A stretch of 64,000 nt of DNA from Anarhynchus alexandrinus (lineage: Eukaryota; Chordata; Aves; Charadriiformes; Charadriidae): NCBI GenBank assembly GCA_008711295.1, contig VUYV01000505.1:62001-126000 (forward strand), read 5' to 3'. The notes under the pieces were generated by a model, which saw nothing but the letters and a program-made list of their open reading frames with translations, was not told where the DNA came from and made no database searches. This document shows positions 14,255-28,935 of the stretch, piece by piece. The translations under genes were made by a program, and so were the position numbers. Each line of letters opens with the position of its first letter. Position 1 is the stretch's first letter.

Positions 14255-17200
14255 TGTGTGCCCAAGTGCTGTGGCCAGAGTTGCTTAATGAGACACAGGA
14301 CGGGACACAGTTGGGTCCTCATCACATCTCTTGGATTATTCTAGATTTTCTGATACTGAACTGATACTTGTGGACTGTATTTGTGTACCACTTGGGAGTT
14401 GGAACTGTTTGGGACCTTTCCTGTAGGTATTTTGTCTCATCCCTCTTAGGGCATGGGCAAAATTCCCAAGTCTCCTTGTTCTTTTGTTTTCCTTATCTAG
14501 GGGCTTACTCTAGTTCTTGATCTTCTTGTTACTTATCTTAGGCTTAGTCTTCCTCTTCTTGCTATCTGGTAATTTGAATGAAACCACATCTACCACACTG
14601 TGTAGCAATTAGCATGTGCAATTCCGTTAATCCTCCTTCTTCTGTTGCTTGTTGTTGCACGGCTTTACATGCGTACTATGTTCATACCATCTTAGTGTTT
14701 TTATTACTGGTCTTCACCCCAAGGAAAAGCTTCTAGCTTGGTCTGCTATGGACAGTAGAAGACAGTTTCTGGCTTCTACACCAGCTTAAAGGGTGTCTGT
14801 CATTCAGAAATGGGCAGGATTTTGCTTCTTCAAAACTCAACTGCTTTCAGCTGTATTTAAGCAGAATATTTGGCCCTTCTGTACAAAATGGTGGAAGATT
14901 CAGAGCTCTAAACGTGAGAGATGACAGATGTTCTCACCAACAGAAAACTGCAAGTACTTCTCATAAAGCGGCATTGTGTAACTTCCCAGATGCTTGGTGT
15001 TGAACCAGATGAGGAAAACTGAAATTGCCTGAAGGTCCTCCTCTTGTGACGCTAATTTTGGCTCTGTTGTTTTTTGAAATCTGTTAAACTGTGAAAATAG
15101 CACTGGTTGTGTTATGTGGTTGACTTGGAGCTCCTCTGCAGAAAACTAGACAAGTGGCTTCATCTTCTGAATACAAGACCTATATTTTAAAATGAATTGT
15201 TACAGTTGTGCTTAGGAGGTAACTTTTCTATGCTTTTTTTTGTTTTACTATCTTGATAGAGTAATCAGACTATCATATTTTAATAGACTTGCTCCTTGCT
15301 GTTTAGTAGTGAGGGGCTGACTCTTGTTTATTCTTTTCTACAGGTTAGTCAATGTGGTGGAAAAAAAACAGCTTTTATGTGAAAACTTTGCAGTGTGCAA
15401 CTTAATTGTTTAAAAACTATCACAGCTGCAAAGTCTGTGAACTGGGTGGTTATGAGATGGAACTAGAGGACTCACCCATGTTCAGTGTTTGATTTCTTCA
15501 TGGCCGTGACTGAGCAAATAAAGCAAGATTTTTTTGCTCTGTTCTCTTTCATATATTTCCCATTTTGGGAGGAAAAGTAAAGCTAATTACTGACAAAACC
15601 CACAAGAGTTAATGAAGCTATTTATCACCATGTATTTTTGTCACTGTCACAAGGCTTGGTGTGTATCCCAAGGGAAATCTTGCCTATGCATTAATAATCA
15701 GTCGTATTGTTCTACTTTTATCAACTATGCCAGCACTTATTAGGATTTACTTAGTGGAAAAGAGTACCACGTTTAAGTCGTTAAAGTTGTGATTAGTCTC
15801 CACAAATTTTTATTGGTTTGTGTGTACCCTTCACATACTGAAATACAAAGGGGAGCCTTGTCCAGCTTGACGTGTCTAGGCTGTGCCTTCTACTCTGGTC
15901 TGCTACGGGTAAGTAATCATCAGCCTCAATATGTGGCTTAGTTTATTACTGATAAATAGAGATACCAAACTCCAGGTAAAACTAACTCGCATCTCCCTCA
16001 AGAAAAAAAGTGTAGTACTAAATAAAATAGGATTCTAACACATCTAAAGAAAGCAAACAGGCTAATGTTGACTTGGAAAAAAGATTGATAATAGACAATT
16101 TTTCTGCCTCTTCCTTTTCCCTTTAGCTACTGGTAAACTTTAAATACAAGTGACAATTTCTTGCTTCTCTTGCTGGTCTTAAAATGCCTAGAGACAGCGT
16201 AAAATACATCCATATGGCGCTGAATACTTAGATCAGTGGCACAGCAGGCTTTTATCCAGTCGTCCTTCAATATCTAGCTGTCAGCTTTAAAACTTTTTTT
16301 TTTCGTAGTGTGGCATTAGGATCTTGGTGAAGTGGTTGCATAAAAGGTAGGATCCTTTGGGAGAATTGTTACTCTGCTTGTTAGAGGCAATTTCTTGTCC
16401 ATTTTCTATCCCTCGGGAATGTGTATGTGAGGTTTAACATAAGCTTAACGTTACTTCAGAGTGCACCATGTGATTATATTGGGTAGCACATGCAGTTTTT
16501 CAGGAGCTGTGGCGTCATGGACGCTGAGGCTAGCTGAAGCAAGATTTGGGGTGTGCTCCTTGAAAGCAATTAGGAAAGATCATAATAAGGATGTTCTGGC
16601 AGATGTTGCGCAAAAGGACCCTGGTGCCAGAAGGACCGGCGTTTCGTGTTCAGGAGAGCTGGGCAGGTTCTTCTGACCTGTATAGGGAGGCTGTTAGTTT
16701 CTTATTCTGTACAATTATGCTTTTAATATTTCGGGCTCTGCCTTGTCACACTGAGGATGTTCTCTCGAGTGTTTCCTGATGGCTAAGAATTGTCTATTCC
16801 CTCCCTGTTGCAGAGATGGTCTGTGAACAAGTGTTCCCAGGGTCTGTGTCCCACCACTGCAGCCTGAAGTCAAGAGCGTGGCTCAACAGCCAGTTGCAAG
16901 GACAGTATTTTTCACACCTTTCCTCGCCCACACTTCCCCAAAAGGCTTCCAGAGGTGTTCATAGATGATCTTGATCAGCAGAGCCTAGTTCAGGACACAA
17001 AATACTTGAACAAATGCCTCTTTAAAAGGGTAGTGTGAAAATTTGAGCAACCTGGAGCTGCTAAACTGTTAAACTATGAGTGAGCCAGCTCAGCTGTCAA
17101 AGTGGAAGGCAGAATCTTCTAGCGAGATGTGACCATAAGACCTCTCCCAACAGAACAGGGGGCTTTTCCGCTTGTCGGTGTGTCTGCTCGCATCATTTTC

Positions 17201-17344
17201 ACCATCAGAAATGATACTGTTCATAGGTTACTCTCTGAGCTTTTTTTCTCAGCGTTAAGAGCAGGTCCTCTTGGGGAAGGGAAGTCTAATGTAGGATTTT
17301 TAGAATGAAAACCAACAAAGTTGGTACGAACAAACATCTAGTGC

Positions 17345-17424
17345 AAGAAGTCCCTACCCATGGCAGGGGGCTTGGACAAGGTGGTCCTTAAAGGTCCCTT
17401 CCAACCCAAACCATTCTGTGATAA
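17345..17424 (+). mobile_element. Short CR1 3'-end relic
   Basis: About 80 bp match the CR1 3' UTR: TCCCTACCCATGGCAGGGGG, AAAGGTCCCTTCCAACCC and a single octamer ATTCTGTG. Sense orientation. Confidence 0.87.
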
Positions 17425-20400
17425 CTCTTTTGCCAAATATGTGCAGAAAACCGAAATAGTGTACAATGGCAATTAGACTGGGAAAATTTATAGTGCCAGG
17501 TTAGGAATAAAATGAAAACTTTTTCATTTAAGGAGAAAGAGAGCAGTCTTTTAATAGCTTTCACTCATTGGCTGTGCATTCTTTGTTATGGAGGAGAAAA
17601 CATTAACAGTGTTCAACTAGGTTTAAACCCAAGTGTGTGTCTATCTAGATGTGTTCCTAGTCTAAAGTAAGGCTGAGAAATTAAAATTTGAGACATGAAC
17701 CAATTCTGAACTGCTAGCTTTCAGAAAGCTTTTTTTTTTTTCTTCCTCTCTCTCCCTTCTGAAGAGAGAAAAAATAAATTCTCAAGGTTTGCAAATTTTC
17801 TCTGCAGTGGATTGTATTGACTTTTACTTAAGAACAAGATTGGGAGTGTAGTTTCACAGCACTGATGTTTTCTGTGTGTGTCTATAGTAATACTAGAGGG
17901 TAAAAAAAATCTGGACTAGAAACCTGACACAGACTAATTCTTCTATTAATGCAGATGCAGAACCTCTCAAATTCCCTTCAGTATATTCACAGTTGTCTGT
18001 GGCAGACTGAACCCGAAGGACAATTTGCTCGTCGAGCATGGTACTCGGTACTCGTGAAAATTTAATACTTGTGCCAAAATCTATTGCAGAATCCCACTGG
18101 AAGACAGGCGCTATAGCCAGGGCAGCTTTTCAGTCCTTGGTTCTGCCAGTCTTCACTTTAGTCCTAATCCTTCTGAATGAAGCACCTAAAGCAAGTGTCC
18201 ATGTATCAGCATAAATAATCTGCTATCTGCAGGGCTTTAATTAGCGAGTAAGAATTTTCTTCCTATTTAGTGGGCCAGTAACTGAAATATATATTGTCAT
18301 GGACAACCTGGCTATCAAAGATCATGTTTTACTGTTGAGACAGGATCCTTTCCTGTTGAAGTCTGAGCTTGTTGAACCAGAGCTGGTGTTTTCCTTAGGA
18401 TGAATATAAGAAGCCAGGTTGGAAAAACTGACGTTGCTTAAGCTTCTGTGTTTGTGTAACACCAGCTTACATGTTACAGGCCTTGCTAGGCATGGTTATT
18501 AGCAAGACCCTGGGAAAAAATACTTTCTAGGTCAGAAAAGTGCTTCAACCTCAATTTCCTTCTGTCTTGGGTGAAGTATTGTGGCACAAGCAGGGCCTCA
18601 TCGCTTCTGTTAGGAAAACAGCACTGTGTACGTCCTCTTCTGAGGTACTCAAAGAAAAGACTGAATGAAAATTAATGCTAATGAGCTTTTCAGACTAACA
18701 TGTATTTTCATAGTCGTCTTTTTTATAAGGCAGTTACTGAAGTGTTAATCATTTGATTACTGGTTGTTGTAGATAAGGGAGTAATTGGTCCCTTTTTGTA
18801 AATTATGGAAATGCTTGACAGGAGAGAGCAGTCGGCCGGGCAGCAGGCATGAAAACTCTTGTTTGCGTGGATTATTGCCTGGAGAGATTGACTGGAACTA
18901 AAACCCCTTTGCTCTGATGACATTTGGGTTGTGACAAAACTGTATTTCCTATTTGCTTCTCAGTAGCAAGGGCATGTCTTCCAGCAAGGTCTCAAATGCT
19001 TGTGAAACTTGCATAATTTTGGGCATTGCTTGAAATGCGTATTCATCAATTTCTATTAGAAGCCATTAAAATATTAATCTTTGGCTATGGCCAGGGAGAA
19101 GAGTTGAATCTTTGCCTCCTGAGTGACAAATAGCTTTAGTGGCGTCAACTATTTGAACATGTTTAACTGAGACTTCAGGATCTGCAAATTTCACTGATTT
19201 CCCGGGGCTATAACAAATATAGATAGTAGATATTTTTGCCGTAACTCCTCAGAATCCTTTAGGAAAATCGTATCGTGCTCACTGTCTCTGAAAGGAAAAG
19301 CATCGAGTGAACAGCAACGCATGTGAAATGCAGGATCATTGCATCTTTTTTTCATAGACTTAGCGTTTAAAATGGTGAAAATGGACTTACTTCCTTTCTT
19401 TGTGTCCCTGTTATTGTAGCATGTGAGAATAAACCGCAGATGATATCAGCCATTCACATAATGGCTTTATGTGTGCTCATCTGCTAGGTAGGTGTCATTC
19501 CTTGTTATATCATGCTAGTTCACTCGACTCTGTTGCTTCGCTTCCTGCTGTTCTGCACCAGACAGTCATAAATATTCATGCACACTTCCTACCATCCATT
19601 TAGGCTTGTATACCTAGCTTATGGTCTGTTCTAGTTTGTTAAATGCAGGCTTTTTTTAACACCGGAGTGCTGAAGGCTGTCTAGTGAGCTAAAAGGCTGA
19701 TGTCACAGTTTCTGGTTTGTCAAGTTGCTGGGAACTGCTGAGATATTGAGGCTTTAAAATATTTTGCTCGGAAATTCTTCCATCACAAAGAGTTGACCGA
19801 AGTTCAAGGCACTTGATTGTTACATGGTAAAAAGAAAATGGAAATTGCCTCAACAGCAAACGTTCTGGCTGTGCTGTTTCTTACTTAATTGTAATAATGA
19901 ATAAAACTTGTCTTTGCACCTTAAGAAGATGCACAGCTGTAATAAAACTGTCTCAACTTGCCATGAAAAGTCCAGTTTGGGTAGAACCTTTGTAAGGACT
20001 AAGGGAATCGAATTTACAATGTGAAAATAAGTAACTTTTGTTCGGTATCTTTCAGTACTTTAAAATATTTGGGGCTCTGCATAAAGGGGAGGGGAAAGGG
20101 TGTGTTTCTGAGGCTAGTTACTGTCTTGGTCGTTTCACTGGTTCGTTGGTCAGATGCTTTATCTCATTAAATTCATCACCATTTGGTGTAGAGCCCTGCT
20201 CTCGGTTTTCTTAACTGGGGCAATGCCATTACTGTTCATCTGGAAAGGTGTTAAAATATGTGTTTAAAAAAAAAAAGTCTAATTTTAAGAGGATCAGCCA
20301 CCCCAGCACCTTATCTGAACAGGAGCTCAGTGATGAGCAGCACATCTTAACCTGAGCCAGAGGATTGGGCACTGGTATTACTTCACACTATGAATTTGGG

Positions 20401-23400
20401 ACTTCAAGGTTAGTAAAGATGTTCGGATTCTATGTTATGTCCAATACTGTGCCCTGGGATGGGAAAAAAATAAATAGTTGATATGCTTCAGGATTACCTC
20501 GGGCTTCCCAAAGTTTCTTGTATTATCCAGTCCATTAATTTGTGTAGAGTTATTCATATTGATTGCTTCTAATATCAATGGCTGTGGTCAGTTATTTCTT
20601 CCCGTTTTGTCAACTGGTGGCTAACAAATATAAATGGAAAACATGAAAATGCGAAGCACACCTTTCACTGTAGTTCACTAAGGCTGGACAGGCTGCTATG
20701 GGAATGAAATTGGACTATGGGAATCCTTTGCTGCCAGTTCCTAGGGACTCATCTATGTTAAAACATCTGATAACAAATAATGCCCTGTCAGTCCAAGCTG
20801 TAACAACCAAATAACGATGTGAAATCTCTGCTGGTGCTGGAGCCCACAAGGGCAGGTATGAAAAATGCATCAGGGTGAAACCTGCAGCTGTAGTGGGTGG
20901 TACATCTTTTCAAAGATGAGGAAGGAAGAGGTGGTAGACTTAGAGAAAATCCTGATGGACCTTACACTGGTGAATTTTAGCATGTGTTTTATCTGTGGCT
21001 CACTGTCTTGATCTGTTGCTGTTTAATTTGGGGAGGAAAAAGAAGAGAGGAGGTGTCAGAGCAGGGTTTTGTTGATGACAGCCTGAGCTTTTTTCTTTCC
21101 TCACCTCCAATTGTTAGAGACTACTGACTGGAGATACTATTTTGTATGAAATAAGGGGACAGTTATTCCTCAGGCTTCTGCTTCCTTTGATTTTGAACCA
21201 AAAGGAACCCATTGCCATATACCTGCTACCTTGTAGACGTTATGGTGCTGGTTTCATGCCTTTTTGCAGACTTGTAACTGCTGATTTTGATAAGCATAGT
21301 GCACATCCCTGGAATTATTGAATAGCATGATACAAACATCACTGTGTATTTTACAGATGTGTGGATTGATACAGCTGTGCTAGCAAAACGCAAGACGTAA
21401 GATGTGTACCTCAGGAGCAGTAAGCTGACTTACCTACTCTGCTTTGTGGGTACAAGCCAGTGATTCTCAAATTGAGATCTATAGGCTACTGGCAATCCCT
21501 GAGGTCAAAGTAATTGATCCAGGACTGTATCAAACAGTTTTCGATAGTGCTTTTAATTAAAGAAGGAAAAAAAAAAAAAGCTTTTTTGTGGGTGGTGACC
21601 TGAAAAGAAATTAAGGATTGGCAGGGATTCATTGGGCTAAAAAGGTCAGCTGCAGTTGTTTGACGTTGTTATTGATTGTGTCTGCCTTTCTAGAATTACT
21701 TTTTAGGGTAGGATGCCATAAAACCTACACAAATAAACTGCCAAAAAACCCCTTTCTGAATCGGTTGCTCTGTTGTCTGTCCTTCTTTCCCCCTACAACC
21801 GTGTACGAACTGCTAGCTGCTGCCAGCAGCATCTTTGCTGCTGTTTTTTTGCTGTGTGATGATCCGTTGTTCGCAAAGCAACAGTTGGTTTCCTGTGCCG
21901 CTGCCTCCCATCTGCTGTGTGCAGAGGACTCCGAGCGTGGAGGTTTGTGGACTTCAGTTGTCTGCAGCCTGTAGAACCTGCTTTTAAGTTCTTGAAGGAC
22001 TTTGACTTACTTTTTTGCATTTTAGAAGTATCCTTATGATGGACCAAAATGTCTACTGAACCTCCAAAGAAATATATAAATATTGATGGTTTGCATCAGC
22101 ATGTTATCTGCAGATCTTCGCTGGCCCATAGTTCCTGCGTAGAGCAATGCAGCTGCAAATTTCCTTTGTCAAAGGAAATAGAAGTGACAAAACTGCTGGA
22201 AGTGTATTAAATAGACTTTTTATTCAGAGTATGTTCCTTGCTCGGGGCTCCCTGTGCTTCGCTCGATCTGAAGGTGATGGATTCACTGTAGGTACTTTAA
22301 TTTCCTTTGCTGATCTTCATGTCTTTGATCTAGGCTGCAAGCTTTAGTCCATTGTTTATTCTATTTCAAATGAATATGAAAAATATAATCAATTAAAATC
22401 AAGGTGGGATGAATGGGATAATCTCTGGGATGAATGAAATAAAAATATATTTAAAGCAGAAAATGATGGAACACCTCTTTAATTACTAAAATTATTTCAA
22501 ACAAACACAAACTGTTTCTTGTTTTTCTGGGTCTTGTTTGTTTCCCTGTTACTTTCTGGATATTCTACATTAAATTCCTAAACAGAATCTTAAATTCTGT
22601 CTTAAAGAAAAAAATCTGTTCAGAAGCACAAGAGTGTAATTTATAACCTAGATCTTTAACTAGGCTGGGAATAAATTATCTTAAAAGAGGCTATTTGAAC
22701 TGTTTTGTTTGTACATAAAGAAGCCATTGCTGCTTTGTTATAATGCAAGAACCACTGAAGTAGTATGAAAGCGATTTGCACAATTTTTGTAGTGTTAACA
22801 GTACAAAATGTTCTTATTTCCTGGAATCAATGGGGGCAGCCGTTCCGTTTCAGCAACCAGGCTGGGAGGGCATCCTTCAGCCAGCTTTATCCTGCATAGC
22901 CAAAACATGCCTTGAAAATGTCTGATAAATGCACATTTACTATTGCCCTTTGCTCTTAAAAAAAAATAAATCTATAGCCATACTTTTTTATTAAAAGTAA
23001 CTGTTCTGGGTTTTTTTTTTCTGACTCTGTACTTTTTAGTTGTGAACAAAGCTACTTACTGAGGGTAGAGCTGTGGATGTATTTCAAGTAGGTTTATTCT
23101 TCATAAGCTTTCTTCTAATTTTTTTTCCCTGTTTTTTTTTTTATTTTATTTATTGGGTGCTTAAGGATGCGAAGTATTGGCTCAGGTGGCCCTTTGGTCT
23201 GATCTCATCTGGTGTCTTGCATCAGGAAAGAGGTGGCAGAATAAAAGAGGCTTGACAGTAGAGCAGAAGTGGAATCAATGGGGAAAAAAACAACTTCAGG
23301 GTAAAAAAATTCTTTAATTAGAGCAAGGAGGCGAGACCACATCGACTCTGCCTTTTGCCTCTGCTCTCTGTCACTAGATCTGATGCTATCCTCAGAGTTC

Positions 23401-26400
23401 CTCAGCTGCGACTATGGATGAACTTAATCTTACTGAGAATTTGTTAGATGAATGCAGTCTGCTGGCTTTGTCAGTATCTTCGGGATAATGAATGAGTTTT
23501 GTTTCTTGCTTTGGGGGAACCGGGTGAAATTTTCATAGCTTGACAGTGAAGAGCAGAGGAGGATTTTATTTTTTTTAAAAGAAGCTGCTTTAATCACTTT
23601 AATACAGCGTTTCTGTTTTAAGAGCTTAGACTGACATGCCTAAAAATACTCTTCTTGATTGCTGGCTCATACAGATCATTTTAAGTCAACTATGAGCATC
23701 CTCGTTTTGGGTCTTCTTTTTAAATAAAAATCTAAAAATGGTTTTCATGCCTTCATAATTCAGTGTATTGTTTTTAGCGATGCATTTTTCTTCTTGTTGC
23801 CTTGCATTGTTTTTTCCAGATCTGGACTAGCAAGCTCTCTGATCCTTAGCATGAAATCTTTGCATTTCAGCAACTCTTTCAAGCATTGGGTCTCAAGTAC
23901 CAGCAAATTTGAGGATAGAACTTGATGTGAGGCCGATAGTCAGAAGGTCTTGGAGCTGTAGCTTTCAGCAGGACTCCTCAAGTGGTATCAGGTCATCTGT
24001 TTTGAGAGTTGAGGGCAGAACAGAGTTTGACTTCTCAGTAATACTGTTCCTTGTCAGTGTCTCAGTTACTGCTGGATAAGCTGTATTACGGTGTGTCTAG
24101 TAAAGGAAATACTTCCAGTGAAGATTTTGAGGTGAGCTTATCTGTGAAAGTGAGTTGTAATGTCACTGGGACTTATCCTTCAACCACATCTTAAAGGAGT
24201 CTTGCAGAGGGCAAGTGAAATTTTGGGATTACACTGTGATTTATCTGTGTGATAGGAAGACTTTCTTCATCTTCCTCTCTTTAACTTAAGCTTTTAGCAA
24301 GCTGGATCTCTGTTAACCAAGTCTGCCTCTGAGAACTGGGAGAGGTCAAGTGGAATTTTTTAGCTTTACAACAAAAAGTCTGGATAGATTCATTATTTTT
24401 AAGATTATTTGGCTTTGCAGATGTTTCTTGGTTTATTTTTTATTGCTGATGCTTTGAAAGTGCTAAACAACAACTAGTATGAACTTGGAGATTTAAGCAT
24501 GACTTTTCTGGAAGAATCCTCGGACAAGATGTAAATCTGTCATATAAAAGAGGCAAGCACGTGCCTAAGGAAATGAAAGAGGGAGGTGAGGCCTCCTCCT
24601 CTTCTCGTCCATCATACGGTACAAGTGGCACAATCCCAATTACTTTTCCTTTGTAGGTCGCTCTTGACTGTTGCCTGAGCCCTTTGCAGACTCTGCCTGG
24701 CAACAAATGACCTTCTAATCCCAGTGCTGGCAGGGAGATGATTTGTATTACCTAATGGGTCTCTTCCATCCCCAGCTCATGTGCGACTCTCCCCAGTGAC
24801 TCGTTACAGCATGCAGCATGGAGTGCTGCTTGCAGTGCTGCCAGCGGTAGCCGGTAGCACATATTCTGCACGTGCTGGCGCAGAGGAGTTGTTGGTACCC
24901 ACGATTAATCAATGTCATTAGTGGTGGTTGGCGTTGGACGTACAAATCTCCAGCGCACAGCGCCCCAGAAGCAGGACAAGGCAGTCTTGAAGAATCAGAT
25001 GAACGACCTTGAAATCTCTTCAACCGCTGCTGTCAGATCAAAGTTGCTGGGACTATGAGATTAGCGTATTGATTTCATCTTGCAGATGAATGCTCTTTCT
25101 GAAATAAGTGCTAGGCAGTGGCTCAAGGCTTCCAGACAAAGAGTATCGATCAGGTTGACTCCATTAGCTGTTGAAGGCTTTGAATTTGGGCCCTCATAGT
25201 TAATGGCAATTTCGCTGATAGGAACTTCACAAGTTCCCATCTTTTAACTCAGTTATTTGTCTTGGATACTTCGCTGTTTGCCACTGATTCAGTTGCTGAT
25301 TTAGGAGGATGTTAGTATTTGGGCATCTGCTTGTTTCTGTGCTGAACCAGTGATCAAACCTTTCCTATTTTTATATATCAAAACAGCCTACTTCTTTCTG
25401 TCCCATAATGTATTAGAACATTGCAGCTTATCAGAATTAATGCGGATGAATGCTTCCATTTATTGCTTTGTACAGCAAAACACTTCTCTCTACTCTTCCC
25501 CCAGCCTCCCAGAAAAAAGTGCCACACAGGCCCTGCGGTGTGTATTAATGGTCAGATTTGATGGTTAGAAAGGTGACTAGTTAGTTCAGTATGGGAGCCA
25601 CCAGTGATCTCTAGGTCCAGATTCTTCCAGAGTTGGTGTAGCTGAAGAAAACCACGTGAGCAAGTCAGATACAAGCTTAAAAATTCCTGTTGGAGCTGGT
25701 TGCCGTGCCATCCAGGAGTGTACATTGATAATCTGTGCACTTAAGTAACGGTGTCTGCGCCACAGCTATGTGATTAGGAGCTGGTTAACGCGGACTTTAT
25801 TTTCTTTGGATCAAAAGCTTGAAGCACCAGAAACCTCATCTAATGAAACCCATGCTGCTACTGTTGTTCAGCCACTTAACGACAGAAGAGTTTCCAAAAT
25901 TGATGTTCAGGCGCAATGTTGGAACAAATGGTTGCTTTGGTTAATCACTTATTTTCTTACCTTCCCTCTGCTTCAAAAAATTCTTGTATGCCTTGCATGG
26001 CAATTCCAGCACTGGAATAACATCTGTCAAGTCTGTGTGCCAAGGAATGGAGGAGAATCCACTGCCCAGCTGAATAGGTTATTTCAGAGTTTAATTTCCT
26101 TCAGGTTCAAAATTGCATGCCTCTTCTGGTAGGACTTTGTTTGGACTTGGCTTTCAGCTGTTAGATCCTGATCTACAGAAAGAAAAGAGGCTGCAGACCA
26201 CCTTTCCTCGTCACTGTGTTACTTCTCTGCTGTCCGTCACCTTGCAGTTGTGCAAGGTGCCCTTTTTTTCTTGCCAAAAAGCTCCTTCTCAGCTCCTGAA
26301 TCGAGGTTTTTCCTTGCTTGCTGTCAGTGTGTCCGGCAGAATCCAGCCAAAGCTGTGCACTGCGGTAAAACCCCATTCGCAGCATTTCCTCCCCCACCTT

Positions 26401-26573
26401 TATTCCTCCAAGGATAATGTTAACTTTTTTTTTTTTTTTGTCCCAGCAGCATACCAGAAATATTTTGGCCCAAAGGATGTTGCATGCTACTGCATCGCTG
26501 ACTAATGCTGCCCTGGACATATTTGTGTGTTGAAATTTTTCCAAGAGATTAAATTAACACAGTAGACTTAAAT

Positions 26574-26630
26574 GAAAAAAAACAAAAAAAACAACAAAAC
26601 AACCAAAACCAAAAAACCAAACAAAACAAC
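26574..26630. repeat. A/C-only simple-sequence tract
   Basis: About 57 bases are composed almost entirely of A with interspersed C on the + strand. It could be an expanded A-tail of an old retrocopy, but no element is recognisable upstream. Confidence 0.8.
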
Positions 26631-28865
26631 TGCTTGATGAAACAAGGCTGAAGTCTTGACTGTCTTATCTGCTTCCTTTGGTTATAACCCCCAGATTGCT
26701 TACCCAGTTGTTTGCAATCTGTATTTTAAGCAGCCAGTTGTTGTTTGTGTGTATTACCTTGTGCTACTTCTCCCTGCTGAGCTTTGTTTTCCTCTTGAGG
26801 TGACTTCTGCGTTTTTCAAGATTATTTTGAATTCTGATTCTGTCCTCTAACTTGCTTGCAATCACTCCCAAATTAATGCCTTCTGTGAATTTGATAAACA
26901 TACAGCCAGCAAGACAGAACGGAAACCAAGTGAAAATATGTAACAGAATGGGATTCAAACTCTCCTGCAGATCCTCAGTTGAGAAATTGGTTCTTTTTTT
27001 GGCAATGTTCTTTATTATTGTTATATTTATTTCTTTTTGAAGTCTTGCACAGGGGCTTAACGCTCTGTTGTGACGTTCCGATTCGAAACTGATGTAAAAA
27101 TAAAACTCATCCAAGAGCCCAGGGGCCCGATTCCAAAAGCACATGGTGAACTGTGCCTCAATGGCCCTTCCTTGTTGCTCTGCCAGGGGAGGGGAAAAAC
27201 ATCAGCTATTTCTGCAGGTACTGGTGTGCTAACTTCCTTACTGGGAATTTTGTTTGTAACTGTTGTAGTAGGTCCATCATAAATACAGTCAGCATGTTTA
27301 GGTACTCGGTGTACTCACAAAATCATGTGACAGTGCTTTTAGCTATGAGTAGCCCAGGGGCCTGTGCTGTGCCCCCGTATGGGAAAAATGTGATCAACAT
27401 AATTGACAATAGATTAATTTCCGTGTGGTTTTGTTCTCTGTTCAAGCTCTCTGAAACAGGGCTTATAGCAGCTCGGCTTCCGCAGGAGAATCAGCATATG
27501 CATCCACATCACTTTAGTGTGCAACAGATGGTATATGAATCCTAAGGTGATTCATCCGGCTATTTTTTGTAGGGCTGGGGATAGTTTCTGCCATTGGCAG
27601 GCAGGGCGGTGTGTGTGGGGAGGCTGGGGAGAGGTGAGATGGTGCTAAGTATTAGGAGTGGCTCTTTTAAAGAGGGAATATTTAAAGCTGTAACCCTCTG
27701 GACAAGGTGTCTGTTTATGTAATCTAAACTTGTGAATTTCTGAAGAGGAGATTCACTGACTTTTCCTTTTAATTATAGATACAGTGGGAATTGTGGGCTT
27801 TCACTTCTGCCAGGATTTTTAAAGCAAGATTTTTTCTTTTAAAGGAGAAATGGTGATGCTTCAGTAGTCATTGTGGAATTGAAACTCTAAGCGGTTGGTA
27901 TTAATACTGATTTGATCTGGTGCCTGTTGACATTCTATGTAAAGAAAACCTTGGTCTGTTTGGAGAAGAAATGTCTTAGATCTGAACTGCATTAAGACAC
28001 TCTATCCAAATGTTGGTTGAAGCAGATATTTAAATATAAGCAAGCCAAGGAGCACCTAATTTTTCCCATCTTTTTGTGAAATGAGTGAAGGTAGAGTAGG
28101 GCAAGCTCAAAGAATAGGAAATAGAAAATCTTTACAGATTTTATAGTTTCTAGACAGACTCCCTCCAGGACATCTCAGTGTATAGTGGGAAGGGAAATTA
28201 TTTGCTGGAAGACCTCTGTGTTCTTGAAGGGTTGTGACTTACCAAAGAAAATTATTTCATGGGTTTGATTACATCCCCTTGCACCTCTAAAGAATTAAAT
28301 TTGACTGTTTGCATCAGTGGCCGCATGAGGAAAAGCCAGCTTGTTTGTGGTGCCGCAAACCCATTACTGGGATTTATAGTGTGTGCTGCAGTAGGAAAGT
28401 ATTGGATTTGCTGGTCTCTGTCTCTTGAGGATTTGAGTTGCTGGGTTTGGAGTAAAACCCTCCTCCTCTCCCAGCCCGTGACTGTTTGTCCTGCACCAGC
28501 TTGTGCTGTTGTTCAACACATCCGTGGGGGCCTGGGACAAATTTGAATAAGGGATTCAGGAATCCTGCCCATCTGAGATGGCGTTGCTTCTAAAAACCTA
28601 CTCACGGAAGGGAATGTTTGCTTTGCCTTTGCGAAGGCAGCTTTTAAACCTTGGGGGAAACCTCATTATGTCTATGGAGCGGGATATGTTAAAAATACAC
28701 GCAGGAATTAGAATTTTGACACTTGGGAAAATCCTTTTCTCAAACGCTGTCTATTGGATTCCTGTTAGTTTAGCACTTCTACAGAGTTAACTGAAGTTTG
28801 CAGATGGATTAAAATGCTGCTTAGGGATGATACTGGAGATTTTCTTGGAGGTTTTACACTAAGAT

Positions 28866-28935
28866 TAAAAAAAAAAAACCCAAAACAACCAACCCAAAAA
28901 CGAGACACCCCCACAAAATAAACCTGACCCCCAAA
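28866..28935. repeat. A/C-rich simple-sequence tract
   Basis: A run of A is followed by irregular C/A sequence with almost no T. It resembles the tract near 26.6 kb. No parent element is recognised. Confidence 0.7.

Noticed and set aside
26425..26439. Poly-T as the tail of an antisense retrocopy
   Set aside because: No recognisable retroposon body or target-site duplication flanks it.
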